Of a stretch of DNA of 64,000 nucleotides, positions 1 to 8,156 are shown in pieces (positions within the stretch are counted from its first letter, which is position 1; every line of letters begins with the position of its first letter). Position numbers and translations under genes: made by a program. The stretch is taken from positions 1-64,000 of the forward strand of contig JASLKK010000002.1 in the NCBI GenBank assembly GCA_030747595.1, written 5' to 3'. This DNA comes from Acidimicrobiales bacterium (GTDB lineage Bacteria > Actinomycetota > Acidimicrobiia > Acidimicrobiales > MedAcidi-G1). The notes beneath the pieces are model-generated. The model made no database searches. It was not told the DNA's origin and was given only the letters and a program-made list of their open reading frames with translations.

Positions 1-410
1 ATCGCCAGCATCAGGTACTTGGCTCCGACGATCAGCGAGGTTCGAATGAGGTCGCGGTAGAAGGCATTACCCATCCAGCCCCGACCGGCTTCTATTTCAA
101 AGACGATGCCCAAATCGTCGTGTACCCCATCAACTTCGTATGTGACCCGCGGGATGCCTTGTGATCCGAAGAGGACGGGGCGGCGGATTTTCTGTGTGGC
201 GCGCTTTCCGGACTCCACCTCGAATCCAATGCCCTCGAGGCCTTCAGCTACCTCAGCAAGGATTCCGTCGCTGCCTAATCCCTGGACGTCGGCAGAGTCG
301 ATCTTGGATCGCGCCTCTCGGAACACACCGACAACCTGTCCAGTCCATTCTGGAGGGTTGTCTGTTGAGGGGTACCAGAACCAATTGGGGTAGGTGTCGA
401 TTGGGAAACA
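1..410 (-). CDS. PD-(D/E)XK nuclease-like protein, partial, start unclear
   Basis: The minus strand is open from the left edge up to a TAG at 411-413, and the translation reads as a real protein. It contains FEVESGKRATQKIR, PVLFGSQG and then GIVFEIEAGRG before NAFYRDLIR. The E-x-E-x-GR strand following a conserved FG turn resembles restriction-endonuclease-like (PD-(D/E)XK) proteins found in actinobacterial islands. The C-terminus lies outside the window. The N-terminal stretch NWFWYPSTDNPPEW also looks conserved, yet no ATG, GTG or TTG occurs between the TAG and a GTG at 324-326. That GTG would cut off about 28 residues. The gene may therefore be decayed, or may start at a non-standard codon. 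Family assignment is by eye; no role is claimed. Confidence 0.55.
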
Positions 411-550
411 CTATTCCCCGGCATAACGATTAACCCAAGAGCTGCCTGACGCGTATCTACACCTGGGGGCTCCGATGGCGCCCCCGCCCCCCTCAGGCTG
501 TGAAAGAATTTGGGCCTCAACCGGGGTTTCGCAAGTTCTACCTAATGTTG

Positions 551-623
551 TACGCCCCCCGGGACTCGAACCCGGAACCTGCGGATTAAGGGCCTGGTGC
601 TCTGCCAATTGAGCTTGAGTCGC
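551..623 (-). pseudogene. degenerate tRNA-Lys(CTT)-like sequence
   Basis: The T-arm is perfect (CCGGG, TTCGAGT, CCCGG). D-arm-like GCTC and GAGC, and an anticodon-like CCTTAA, are in the right places for a CTT anticodon. The anticodon stem does not pair well, position 33 is C instead of the nearly invariant U, the 5' acceptor strand does not complement the 3' strand GGGGCGT, and no CCA is encoded. It is most likely a tRNA relic or a diverged tRNA carried by an element. Its 3' end points toward the nuclease-like gene at the left edge. Confidence 0.5.
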
Positions 624-728
624 CCCTAGCGCGTTCCCGATTCACCTGAAACGTGTTCCCGGCCTCATCGGAGCGACCCTTGAAACCCTTTCGTTGTAGG
701 GGTGTGGTGGTTTCGCGCCGCTCTCCTC

Positions 729-1829
729 TCAGCCTGCGAGATCGGATACGTCCACTACCGCTGTCATGACTTCCGGGAGGTCGTCATCGGACCGGAACCA
801 GCGAAGGGCCACGGATCCCTCCGGGTGGCCTCCTGTGTCCAGCCAGTTCGGGACTCCGGGGTCCCGGTGTGCGACGACGATCCGTACCGTTCCGTCCGGT
901 TCGGGGACTGCGGTGGCGTTGTTGACCACAGCGGGCCGTTCCCGCCAGTCGACGGTCTCGCCCCAGACGCTCATCAGGACGGCGCTCCAGTAGTCGGCTC
1001 GTCCGTCAGTGGAGATGTCGATCACCCATGCCTCTTCGGGCGCCAGGCGCCAGTAGCCGGAGCGGTACCGGACGTTCGCAGGCGTGAGCAGGTCGCCGTC
1101 GTCGCGCATCGGTGGGAACTCATTGAGGCTGGTCGATGCCTGCTCGGCCTTCAGGTTCATCCACCAGCCGAGGGAACCCGAGACGAACAGGCCCGCCAGG
1201 GCGAGGTGGTCCTCGATCCACTGCTCGCTGGGCAGTGGGGCCGGCGGAGTGGCCGATTCCCGTCGTATCGCTGGCATCTGATGGCGCAGGCGGACGTCGA
1301 GGTCTGTGAAGTAGGTGCGAACCAGCACCGAGGAGGCGCCGGCCTCCAGGCGGATCGCGTTGGGACCTGAGGCATCCGGGGAGAGCAGTACCTCGTAGCG
1401 ACCGTCCTCGGTGACGTCCATGGTCGAGTCGTCGATGGCTCCGACGAGGCGTCGACCGCCCGTCATGAAGCCGCCCCCGCCGTAGACGGCGACCTCCATG
1501 GCCAGAGCGCCACCCATGCTGCCCTCCACCACGTACGTCCCGTTCCCGGTGATCGTCGCCCTTCTGTATGTCTGGTCGGGGTTGTCCCCCATGAACTTCC
1601 GGATCGGGGTCTGCAGGTCCATGAACCGGGGCCGGTCGGCATCGGCGGATTCCAGGAGCGATTCGAGGGCTAGGGCGGTGTAGCGGCTGAGAGCCCGGAC
1701 GCCATCGGCCATGACATCGGACCGACCGAGTGCCGGCTCTGTGAGCAGTAGGTCGCCGGCCTCGGCGAGTTCGTCGCAGAAGCGCCGCCAGGCAGCGATG
1801 GGTCGATGCCCGTCACCGGTCTCGTCGAT
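729..1829 (-). CDS. DUF1214 domain protein
   Basis: The C-terminal half carries the DUF1214 pattern: GETVDWRERPAVVNNATA, an extended strand, then HRDPGVPNWLDTGGHPEG. The N-terminal half has GDNPDQTYRRATI and is typical of actinobacterial members. Function is unknown; relatives are often annotated alongside DUF1254 proteins. The first ATG is at 1712, but the frame upstream of it (AWRRFCDELAEAGDLLL) looks like the usual start of this family and stays open to a TGA at 1860-1862. No ATG, GTG or TTG lies in that extension. A strong GGAGG stands seven bases before an ATC codon at 1827-1829, which is used here as the probable start (366 residues). The conservative alternative is 729-1712 (327 residues). 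Confidence 0.7.
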   Translation of the reverse strand: MDETGDGHRPIAAWRRFCDELAEAGDLLLTEPALGRSDVMADGVRALSRYTALALESLLESADADRPRFMDLQTPIRKFMGDNPDQTYRRATITGNGTYVVEGSMGGALAMEVAVYGGGGFMTGGRRLVGAIDDSTMDVTEDGRYEVLLSPDASGPNAIRLEAGASSVLVRTYFTDLDVRLRHQMPAIRRESATPPAPLPSEQWIEDHLALAGLFVSGSLGWWMNLKAEQASTSLNEFPPMRDDGDLLTPANVRYRSGYWRLAPEEAWVIDISTDGRADYWSAVLMSVWGETVDWRERPAVVNNATAVPEPDGTVRIVVAHRDPGVPNWLDTGGHPEGSVALRWFRSDDDLPEVMTAVVDVSDLAG

Positions 1830-2030
1830 GTCTGTTCCTCCCCCCGGGATCGCCCCCGATCATCGCCAGTCCACCAGACTCCGGGCTGGGACACGTCACT
1901 GGTCGACCGAGGTCCAGGTGAACTCGACGTAGCGGGCGAACTCCCCGTCCGAGACGTCGTCGGGCCTCCGGAAACGTTCGCCCCGCACCCTTTGCCGCCT
2001 CGTCGTAGCGTCGGAAGACAAAGAGACTGA

Positions 2031-2111
2031 TTTAGGTTGTTATAGATGGATATCTTACCTAAAGTTGCTTTCAGCGGAGGACTTTGGCCCTATTATAGAT
2101 AGTATGGCTGT
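2031..2111 (+). promoter_or_regulatory. AT-rich promoter region with inverted and direct repeats
   Basis: This stretch is much richer in A and T than its surroundings. TTTAGGT at 2031-2037 is mirrored by ACCTAAA at 2057-2063 (perfect 7-bp arms, 19-bp spacer). The octamer TTATAGAT occurs at 2040-2047 and again at 2093-2100, the second copy overlapping a -10-like TATTATAG immediately before the mosaic gene. It probably holds that gene's promoter and an operator. Assignment rests only on composition and repeats. Confidence 0.45.
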
Positions 2112-4307
2112 ATGACAATTACGCATCACACCACACCATCGGACGACCCTCCCCGGGGGGCCGTCAATAACTGCACCGTCCCCTGGGATCCGACCTGTTC
2201 CGGGCGGACTGGGCCAGTGGAGCCAACTCAGATCTCCTTCCCGGACATTCTTCGAGCCTTCCCGCGTCTCGAGCGATACCTGGCCAAGCATCGGCAAGCA
2301 AAGGGCGGCTTCAAGGACGCGCTCCGCCAGATCCACGAAGGCAAAAAGCATGAGCATTGGATCTGGTGGATTCTGCCCCAGATCTTTGGCGAGGTTTCCC
2401 ACCACGGAAAGGGCAGCGACGGTTCATCCACCTCGCAGGAGTTCGCCCTCGAGAGTCTCTATGAAGCGATCGCGTTCCTCTGCCACCCTGAACTCGGAAA
2501 GCACTACTTCGCTTGCATTCAGGCGATCCGTGATCAGGTCGAACCCCGGGGACGCAATGGCGGCCAGGGCCGCACTCTCAATGAAATCTTCGGCGAAACC
2601 GACGCCAAGAAGGTTCGTTGCTCCGTCACGCTGTTTCGACGGCTGGCTGGCTGGTGCTATGCCCTTTCGCCAGCGAGCTACGCCACCCTGATAGCCAACT
2701 GTGACGCGATCTTGGTCGCGGCGTCGCGCGACGGCCATCGCTCCTGCGACCACGTCTCGAAGCTCTACCGGCAACTCGAGGAATCGCTGGAGGACCCCCA
2801 GAACCGAGCCAAGATGCAAGAAATGTTTCCGGTCGAGTGCGTCCACTGTGGCGACTCCGTGTGGCCTCCCGACCACAATTGGCGCTTCGTGCACAATTGG
2901 TGCGTTGAGGAGAATGCCCTGACTTGGCCTGCGGTCTGGCGGCGGCCCGGGATATATCAGTATTCAATTACGTCGGAGTTCGAGAGCGGGGCCGCGATTC
3001 CCGATTCGCTGGTGTTCACGGCCAACGATGTCGAGCCTGTGGACGAGATTCCCCGCAACCGGCTTTATGTCGGACCTCCACCTGCCCGCCACGAGTCTCA
3101 GAAAAGCCGCCAAGACTGGCTACAGAACCTCGCGCCGGAAGACGACGTGCCACTCGAAGACTTGGGCCTCGACCCCACGCTCGCGAGCTTCCTGGAAGGA
3201 AACGACATCCGGGGGGTCGCACAGCTTGTCTCGCGCACCGAAGAAGAGTTGATGGCGATCAGACACCTCGGTTCCGGGAAGGCAGCAAAGATACGAGCTG
3301 GGCTTGAACGCTTCGGTTGGCGACTAGGCGAAGTCAGCAGCTTCCCGACGGGCCGAAGCGAACTGCGCTCTGCGTTGGCAGATCAGGCACAACGAGCGGA
3401 ATACAAACAACGGGAAGCAAAAGGCCTGGTCTGGCCCCTGGTGTCGGACGGATCCAGCATTCACCGCATCGTCGAGTCGACGGGGCTCTCAGAAGCTGTG
3501 GTTAGAGAAGCTCGAAACGCTTGGATGGTCGAGCAAAGGATCGCTGGGGCGAGCAACCGAGCGATCGGCAAAACGGTCGGCATGTCTGCCGAAGCTGTGC
3601 GACGTTCAATCAAGCGGGTAGGCAAACTTGACAGTGGCCACATTCGCGAACTGAGAGCAGAGAGGCTCAAAGGGTCAATTCGCGAGACAGTCACTTCCAT
3701 GCCGGGATCGAGTCTCGACGAGATCGCTGAGAAAGCGGGCGTCAGTCGAATCGACGTGCGCCGCAATCTCGATCGGCTGGGCACCAAGCTTGTTTGGGGC
3801 CAGGGAACCTCACCGAAGGTAAAGAACTGGTCGGACGAACAACTTCTGCAAGCACTCCAGGCCGCATCTACCAGATCGACACCGCTGACCGTTGCCGCCT
3901 ACGACGAATTGGTGACTCTGGAACAAATCAAGGGCCCCACTGGTCAGGTCTTCTACCTGCGATTCGGGTCCTGGAAAGAGGCGTGCGAAGCAGCTGGCGT
4001 CCAATGCGGAGAATCTGCTCGCGACAACTACACCCGCAAGTGGTCTGAGATCGAACTAAGGGAGTTCGTCGTCAAGTTTCTGTTCTCGCCAGAGCACGAC
4101 GGGTCGCTCGTCGAGTTCCAGCAATGGCTAAAGAAACGGCCAGAAGCCCCATCTGTCGCAACTATCCGCAACCACCTCGGCCATTGGGACTCGATGAAAA
4201 AGAAAGCCATCGAAGAGATCGTTGCTTCTGGGCGCCTTGACGAGCTGTGCGCCCTCTGCGACGCCGGCGAGGAGCGGACCCTGGCAGCGGAAGAGGCTCA
4301 GCGGTGA
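2112..4307 (+). CDS. mosaic protein: DUF1810, zinc-finger-like, alpha-CTD-like, HTH, homing-endonuclease repeats
   Basis: This 731-residue protein combines several recognisable parts. Residues 66-180 match DUF1810 (EGKKHEHWIWWILPQIFG, then FG.TDAKK.R.S.TLF). Residues 243-264 hold C-x2-C and H/C residues that could bind zinc. Residues 347-405 resemble the helix-hairpin-helix-like C-terminal domain of RNA polymerase alpha (LEDLGLDPTLASFL, ending in GLERFGWRL). Residues 445-560 contain two or more helix-turn-helix units (SNRAIGKTVGMSAEAVRRSI; SLDEIAEKAGVSRIDVRRNL). Residues 573-632 and 644-705 are two copies of the homing-endonuclease-associated repeat, ending in RFGSWKEACEAAG and LGHWDSMKKKA. 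No nuclease catalytic motif was found. It is probably a DNA-binding protein acting with the Cas4-like nuclease 76 bp downstream. Base composition looks lower in GC than the chromosomal core, suggesting transfer. The overall function is unknown. Confidence 0.85.
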   Translation: MTITHHTTPSDDPPRGAVNNCTVPWDPTCSGRTGPVEPTQISFPDILRAFPRLERYLAKHRQAKGGFKDALRQIHEGKKHEHWIWWILPQIFGEVSHHGKGSDGSSTSQEFALESLYEAIAFLCHPELGKHYFACIQAIRDQVEPRGRNGGQGRTLNEIFGETDAKKVRCSVTLFRRLAGWCYALSPASYATLIANCDAILVAASRDGHRSCDHVSKLYRQLEESLEDPQNRAKMQEMFPVECVHCGDSVWPPDHNWRFVHNWCVEENALTWPAVWRRPGIYQYSITSEFESGAAIPDSLVFTANDVEPVDEIPRNRLYVGPPPARHESQKSRQDWLQNLAPEDDVPLEDLGLDPTLASFLEGNDIRGVAQLVSRTEEELMAIRHLGSGKAAKIRAGLERFGWRLGEVSSFPTGRSELRSALADQAQRAEYKQREAKGLVWPLVSDGSSIHRIVESTGLSEAVVREARNAWMVEQRIAGASNRAIGKTVGMSAEAVRRSIKRVGKLDSGHIRELRAERLKGSIRETVTSMPGSSLDEIAEKAGVSRIDVRRNLDRLGTKLVWGQGTSPKVKNWSDEQLLQALQAASTRSTPLTVAAYDELVTLEQIKGPTGQVFYLRFGSWKEACEAAGVQCGESARDNYTRKWSEIELREFVVKFLFSPEHDGSLVEFQQWLKKRPEAPSVATIRNHLGHWDSMKKKAIEEIVASGRLDELCALCDAGEERTLAAEEAQR

Positions 4308-4383
4308 CAGGATCTGTGCTTGAACGTCCGAGGCTGGACAACAACACCCGCAGGCGAGACGACACGCTGGGAGGTGGCAACCG

Positions 4384-5040
4384 ATGGTGACCAGACGGGA
4401 AGTCCGGCTCTCGCCGAGCAGCCTGAACTACGAAGACCGCCGATGTGACCGGTGCTTCGCTGAAGCAGTCAACGGTGAAACCTGGCCCCAGGGGCCGTTC
4501 CCGGGGATCTTCTCCAAGCTCGACAGCCAGCAACGCCGATACTTCGCCGACCGTCCGACTTCGGACGTCGACGACGGCCTGCCCCCGGGGACACTCCACA
4601 ACGGAGGACGGGTCCAGTCGGCGCCCCACACCATTGGCGGCGTTGACTTCACCATCCGCGGGAGCATGGACGCCCTCCTGAGGTTCGACGACGGCTCGGT
4701 CGGCGTCGTCGACTTCAAGTCGAGCACCGCGTCCCCCCAGCTCGGCGACGCCTACCGGCCACAACTCGCCGCCTACCAGTGGGCTCTTAGCAAGCCGGCC
4801 TCCGGGGACCCCGAAACGGTCTCCGTGGCAGGGCTCCTCGTGTTCGCCCCCGAGGAGATGGTCGATACCGAAAAGGGCCGCGCCTACCTCGTTTCGAGCA
4901 CCTGGATCCCCGTAGAGATCGAGGACGGATGGTTTCAAAGGTTCCTTGAGCGGCTCGTGCCCCTCATCAAATCCCCAGGCCGGGCCCCAACAAGGTCCGG
5001 CTGCGAATGGTGCCTCCTGCGGAATCGGCTGACGGCCTGA
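4384..5040 (+). CDS. Cas4/RecB-like PD-(D/E)XK nuclease with four cysteines
   Basis: This 218-residue protein is probably a DNA exonuclease or endonuclease of the RecB/Cas4 fold. D96 (in GSMDALL), D110 and K112 (in VVDFKSS) give the D...D-x-K metal site, and RPQLAAYQWAL is the usual following helix. C21-x2-C24 near the start and C207-x2-C210 near the end could hold an Fe-S cluster, as in Cas4 and AddB, though Cas4 normally arranges one plus three cysteines. The start is supported by GGGAGG about nine bases upstream. The gene follows the mosaic gene on the same strand. No CRISPR array or other cas gene is present, so a CRISPR role is not supported; a defence or mobile-element function is more likely. 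Confidence 0.8.
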   Translation: MVTRREVRLSPSSLNYEDRRCDRCFAEAVNGETWPQGPFPGIFSKLDSQQRRYFADRPTSDVDDGLPPGTLHNGGRVQSAPHTIGGVDFTIRGSMDALLRFDDGSVGVVDFKSSTASPQLGDAYRPQLAAYQWALSKPASGDPETVSVAGLLVFAPEEMVDTEKGRAYLVSSTWIPVEIEDGWFQRFLERLVPLIKSPGRAPTRSGCEWCLLRNRLTA

Positions 5041-5091
5041 TACTTGAAGATCACTCCGGCGGCTTCCGGGAGGCGTGTGACACGCCCAGCT

Positions 5092-5451
5092 TTATCGCCT
5101 CAAGTCAATGATGATTGATTGATCAGGGATCTGATCAAGATTGACCTGGACCTTCGCCCGGCGTTGGGAACCATCCGAGTTGCGCATCCCCTTCTGGAAG
5201 CCTTTCACCCAGCCGTCGGACCTGGCGCGTTGCAGTTCGTCGGTTGACTCGAATCGGAAGGCTAAGAAGCGATTTGGAATGAATTCCTTCTTTCGCCGAC
5301 GGCGCTGAGCCCTTCGGGCACGATTCCTCCTGCTGTAGTCCGATTCACCGCCATTCAGATCGACGGGCACCAACAAACTTCGTAGATCGGCCACCGGCTC
5401 CCAACGCCGAGCCCGGTCGCCAATTTCACAGGAGCCAGGACCCAGATCCAT
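5092..5451 (-). CDS. unidentified basic protein
   Basis: This open frame of 119 residues has a strongly basic middle (RRNRARRAQRRRRKKEF) followed by FIPNRFLAFRFESTDELQRAR and an acidic/aliphatic end (LDQIPDQSIIIDL). No family is recognised. It lies between the Cas4-like gene (convergent, 51 bp away) and tRNA-Pro, inside the probable island. There is no clear ribosome binding site before the ATG. It may be a real accessory gene, a fragment, or a chance frame; the structured C-terminal half favours a real gene. Confidence 0.4.
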   Translation of the reverse strand: MDLGPGSCEIGDRARRWEPVADLRSLLVPVDLNGGESDYSRRNRARRAQRRRRKKEFIPNRFLAFRFESTDELQRARSDGWVKGFQKGMRNSDGSQRRAKVQVNLDQIPDQSIIIDLRR

Positions 5452-5595
5452 GCATCGGCCTACCCGGACCGGACGGTCTTACTCATGTACGGAGCCCAGT
5501 TCAGCGCAGCTATCGACTTTCCAACCGGTCGCATATCAACCACTCTGCGTGGCCAATACCTGCCGAGCCGTTTTCAATAACCTGCCGAGACCCCC

Positions 5596-5672
5596 TGGTC
5601 GGGTAGGCGGGATTTGAACCCACGACCTCCTCGTCCCGAACGAGGCGCGCTACCAAGCTGCGCCACTACCCG
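5596..5672 (-). tRNA. tRNA-Pro(CGG)
   Basis: A complete 77-nt cloverleaf: acceptor CGGGTAG pairs with CTACCCG, the anticodon loop is TTCGGGA (anticodon CGG), and the T-arm is GTGGG TTCAAAT CCCGC. The CCA end is encoded. Its 3' end faces the accessory block at lower coordinates, which makes it a plausible integration site. Confidence 0.95.
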
Positions 5673-5775
5673 TTTCAGCGGGCAAGGGTACCGGCGCCCT
5701 ACGGGGACCGGTCGTGACCACCGGGCCAGTTCGGATGGCCCCGGTCAGGTCGCCGTCCGTGGATCACGGGTGTGT

Positions 5776-6171
5776 TCAGGTGGCGAGTAAATCGCGGGCG
5801 GTGCGTCGCAAGATGAGGGCGTCGACCGGCTTGACCATCCAGGCGTCTGCCTCGGCCTGCTGTGCCAGGAAGACATCCGCATCGCGGTCCAGGAGCATCA
5901 CGATCCGTTGCTCGGGGATCCGATCGGCCCGCTGCTCGAGGCGAAGGTCCATACAAGTGGCCATGCCACCCATGTTTCCGATCTGGAGGTCGAGCACCAC
6001 CATCGCCGGTCCGTGGGCGGCCACCGCGGCCAGCACCTCGGCTCCGGTGTGCACTCGGATCACCGTGTGGTCGCCCTCCAGAGCAGCATCCACCTCGTCG
6101 TGGACGTGGTCGGCATCGGTGGCCACGAGAACCGTCAAAGTATCCGTCGGTGAGGCAGCGGTCTCGCTCAT
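5776..6171 (-). CDS. stand-alone response regulator receiver domain
   Basis: This 131-residue single-domain receiver has the phospho-acceptor Asp in [12 protein letters not shown] and the conserved Lys in WMVKPVDA. No output domain follows, so it would act by protein contact, as CheY- or Spo0F-like proteins do. The start is set at the ATG before SETAASPTD; a longer frame reaching 6255 has a proline/arginine-rich extension that looks non-coding. It is divergent from a STAS anti-anti-sigma gene, suggesting a link to stress signalling. No kinase is nearby. Confidence 0.8.
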   Translation of the reverse strand: MSETAASPTDTLTVLVATDADHVHDEVDAALEGDHTVIRVHTGAEVLAAVAAHGPAMVVLDLQIGNMGGMATCMDLRLEQRADRIPEQRIVMLLDRDADVFLAQQAEADAWMVKPVDALILRRTARDLLAT

Positions 6172-6280
6172 GGGCGGGAGCGTACCGGGGGGGTCGGTGA
6201 CCGTTACCGCCCGCCGCCGACTACGTTGCCCCCAACGGACGTGCTCTCCGCGCACGTCGATCGGTCAGGAGGCGACCCGG

Positions 6281-6625
6281 ATGCTTGAGATCACGGTCGA
6301 ACGACATGATGGCTATGTCCTGTGCCGACCAGCCGGGGAACTCGACGCCTACACGGTGGCTCAGTTCAGGGAGTCGTTGACCGATTTGTCTGTCGAGGCC
6401 TTCATCCTGGTCGATCTCTCCGATGTCCCGTTCATGGACTCCGCTGGCCTAGGTGCGCTCATCGGTGGTATCCGACGTGCCCGGGAGAACGACGGAGACG
6501 TGGCCGTGGCGTGCAATCGCCCGGCGTTGATTCGCTTGCTGCACACCACCGGCTTTGATCGGATCGTGCCAGTGCGTGAAACCGTCGAGGAGGCCGCACT
6601 GGCGCTCGGCGAGGCTGGTACCTGA
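6281..6625 (+). CDS. STAS-domain anti-sigma factor antagonist
   Basis: This 114-residue SpoIIAA/RsbV-like protein has FMDSAGLGALIGG, in which the Ser is the usual phosphorylation site that breaks binding to an anti-sigma kinase. The ATG has AGGAGG eight bases upstream; the open frame extends much further 5' but that part has no protein character. No partner kinase is adjacent. A second STAS gene with its HATPase partner lies at 26.7-27.5 kb, so the two may share partners. Confidence 0.88.
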   Translation: MLEITVERHDGYVLCRPAGELDAYTVAQFRESLTDLSVEAFILVDLSDVPFMDSAGLGALIGGIRRARENDGDVAVACNRPALIRLLHTTGFDRIVPVRETVEEAALALGEAGT

Positions 6626-6754
6626 CCAGTAGTTCTGAGGGATACGACCCACGGAGATCCACCAGCCGGAGCAGGTTGACCCGGGCAGGTTGCCAACGCA
6701 CACCGGTCCGTAGGCTTGCCCGACTCGTTGTCTTACCCTCCTCCCGGACCCGTG

Positions 6755-8056
6755 ATGCGATACCTCTTTCCGCTCTCCCTTTTCCGACGTGTGCTCGTTG
6801 GCCTGCTGTCCATGACGGCCGTCATCGTGTTGGGCGCGCCGACCGCTGGCGCGCATTCCGAACACGAGGACGGGGTGCATACCCCGCCGGCCGTAGTCGA
6901 TGTCGTGGAGGTCCATGGCTTCTTAGACCCGGTACTGGTCGACATGCTGGCCGACGTCCTGGAGTCCCTCGATCCAGTCGAAACGGTGGCCGTGGTCTTC
7001 CAGGTCGACAGCACTACTTCGGTGGTCGATGAGGCCGAACTGGTTCGTCTCGCCGAACTGATCGTCGCCGCACCGGTACCGGTCTCGTTTTGGGTCGGCC
7101 CGTCGGGCGCTGAGGCCACCGGGCCGATGGCCCGACTGGTCGCCCTTGGCGACGACATCGGCATCGCGCCGGGTGCTCACCTCGGGGCACTGGGCGAGTC
7201 CGTGTTGGGCGGTGGCTTCGGCCTTCCTTTCGGCCTGCCCGTCGATACTGATCTGGTGGACCGGGCCGTGGGCTACGAGGAGGCCATCGAACGGGGCCTG
7301 GCTCGCTCTGCACCGGTGCTCCTAGAACAGCTGGTGGGCGTGCCCGGCTTCGAGGTCCGAACGGTTGACGGCGACGATGGCCCTTCGGTCCAGCCGGTCA
7401 CCCCGACCCGCTTTCGTCAACTCGACGTCGTGGCACAGTTCTTCCATACGGTGGCCAGCCCGGCGGTGGCGTACCTGCTCCTGCTGATCGGCATGGGTCT
7501 GCTGGTCTTCGAGTTGTACACGGCTGGGGTGGGCATCGCCGGTGTCATCGGCGCCGGGTGTTTCCTCCTTTCGACCTATGGCCTCGGCGTGCTCCCTGCT
7601 CGGGGTTGGGCGGTGGGCGTCCTCGTCTTCGCTTTCGTGGGTTTCGCTATCGACGTCCAGGCCGGTGTACCGCGTCTCTGGTCGATCATCGGAACAATCG
7701 CCCTGGTAGCCGGCTCGGTGTTCCTCTTCGAGGGACAGTCCTTCTCTTGGATCACTCTGGCCGTCGGCCTGTTGGGCACGGTGGCTGGTGTGGTGGGCGG
7801 AATGCCGACCATGGTCCGGACCCGGTTCTCAACACCCACCATCGGTCGGGAGTGGATCATCGGCGAGGAGGGGACTGCCGAGGACGAGCTCTCGCCCAAT
7901 GGCACTGTCCGGGTGCGCGACGCCGTGTGGCGGGCCACCACCAACCGGGCCACCCCGGTGGAACCCGGTGGCGACATCCGGGTGACCGGGGTTGACGGCT
8001 TGTGGCTGGAGGTCGAGCCTGTCGACGGCGCCGCCCGCGACTATCGACGTCGCTGA
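6755..8056 (+). CDS. NfeD-family membrane protein with ClpP-like N-terminal domain
   Basis: This 433-residue protein has a signal peptide ending near AHSEHEDG, a ClpP/SppA-class domain (about 45-230), a cluster of four to five membrane segments (about 245-360) and a C-terminal NfeD OB-fold (EEGTAEDELSPNGTVRVRDAVWRA). Long NfeD proteins are thought to process or organise membrane proteins with stomatin partners, but no stomatin gene is adjacent. The region that normally carries the serine nucleophile (AxSAG) here reads GAEATGPMARL, so proteolytic activity is doubtful. An ATG at 6716 in the same frame would add 13 residues; the later ATG fits the signal peptide better. Confidence 0.85.
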   Translation: MRYLFPLSLFRRVLVGLLSMTAVIVLGAPTAGAHSEHEDGVHTPPAVVDVVEVHGFLDPVLVDMLADVLESLDPVETVAVVFQVDSTTSVVDEAELVRLAELIVAAPVPVSFWVGPSGAEATGPMARLVALGDDIGIAPGAHLGALGESVLGGGFGLPFGLPVDTDLVDRAVGYEEAIERGLARSAPVLLEQLVGVPGFEVRTVDGDDGPSVQPVTPTRFRQLDVVAQFFHTVASPAVAYLLLLIGMGLLVFELYTAGVGIAGVIGAGCFLLSTYGLGVLPARGWAVGVLVFAFVGFAIDVQAGVPRLWSIIGTIALVAGSVFLFEGQSFSWITLAVGLLGTVAGVVGGMPTMVRTRFSTPTIGREWIIGEEGTAEDELSPNGTVRVRDAVWRATTNRATPVEPGGDIRVTGVDGLWLEVEPVDGAARDYRRR

Positions 8057-8156
8057 GTTAGCTGGCAGTTCACCCTTGTCCCGGCCGGCACGCGCGTCAT
8101 AGGTTCGTCGCCTACGGCCCGATCGGACGGGCCGACAGACCACGAGGGGTGTGCGG

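Noticed and set aside
4384-5040. CRISPR-Cas locus, suggested by the Cas4-like gene
   Set aside because: No direct-repeat array and no cas1, cas2 or effector gene is visible; Cas4-like nucleases occur in many non-CRISPR settings.
6626-6754. possible riboswitch (TGAGGGATACGACCC) before nfeD
   Set aside because: The sequence recalls a thi-box fragment, but the other conserved arms are missing on both strands.
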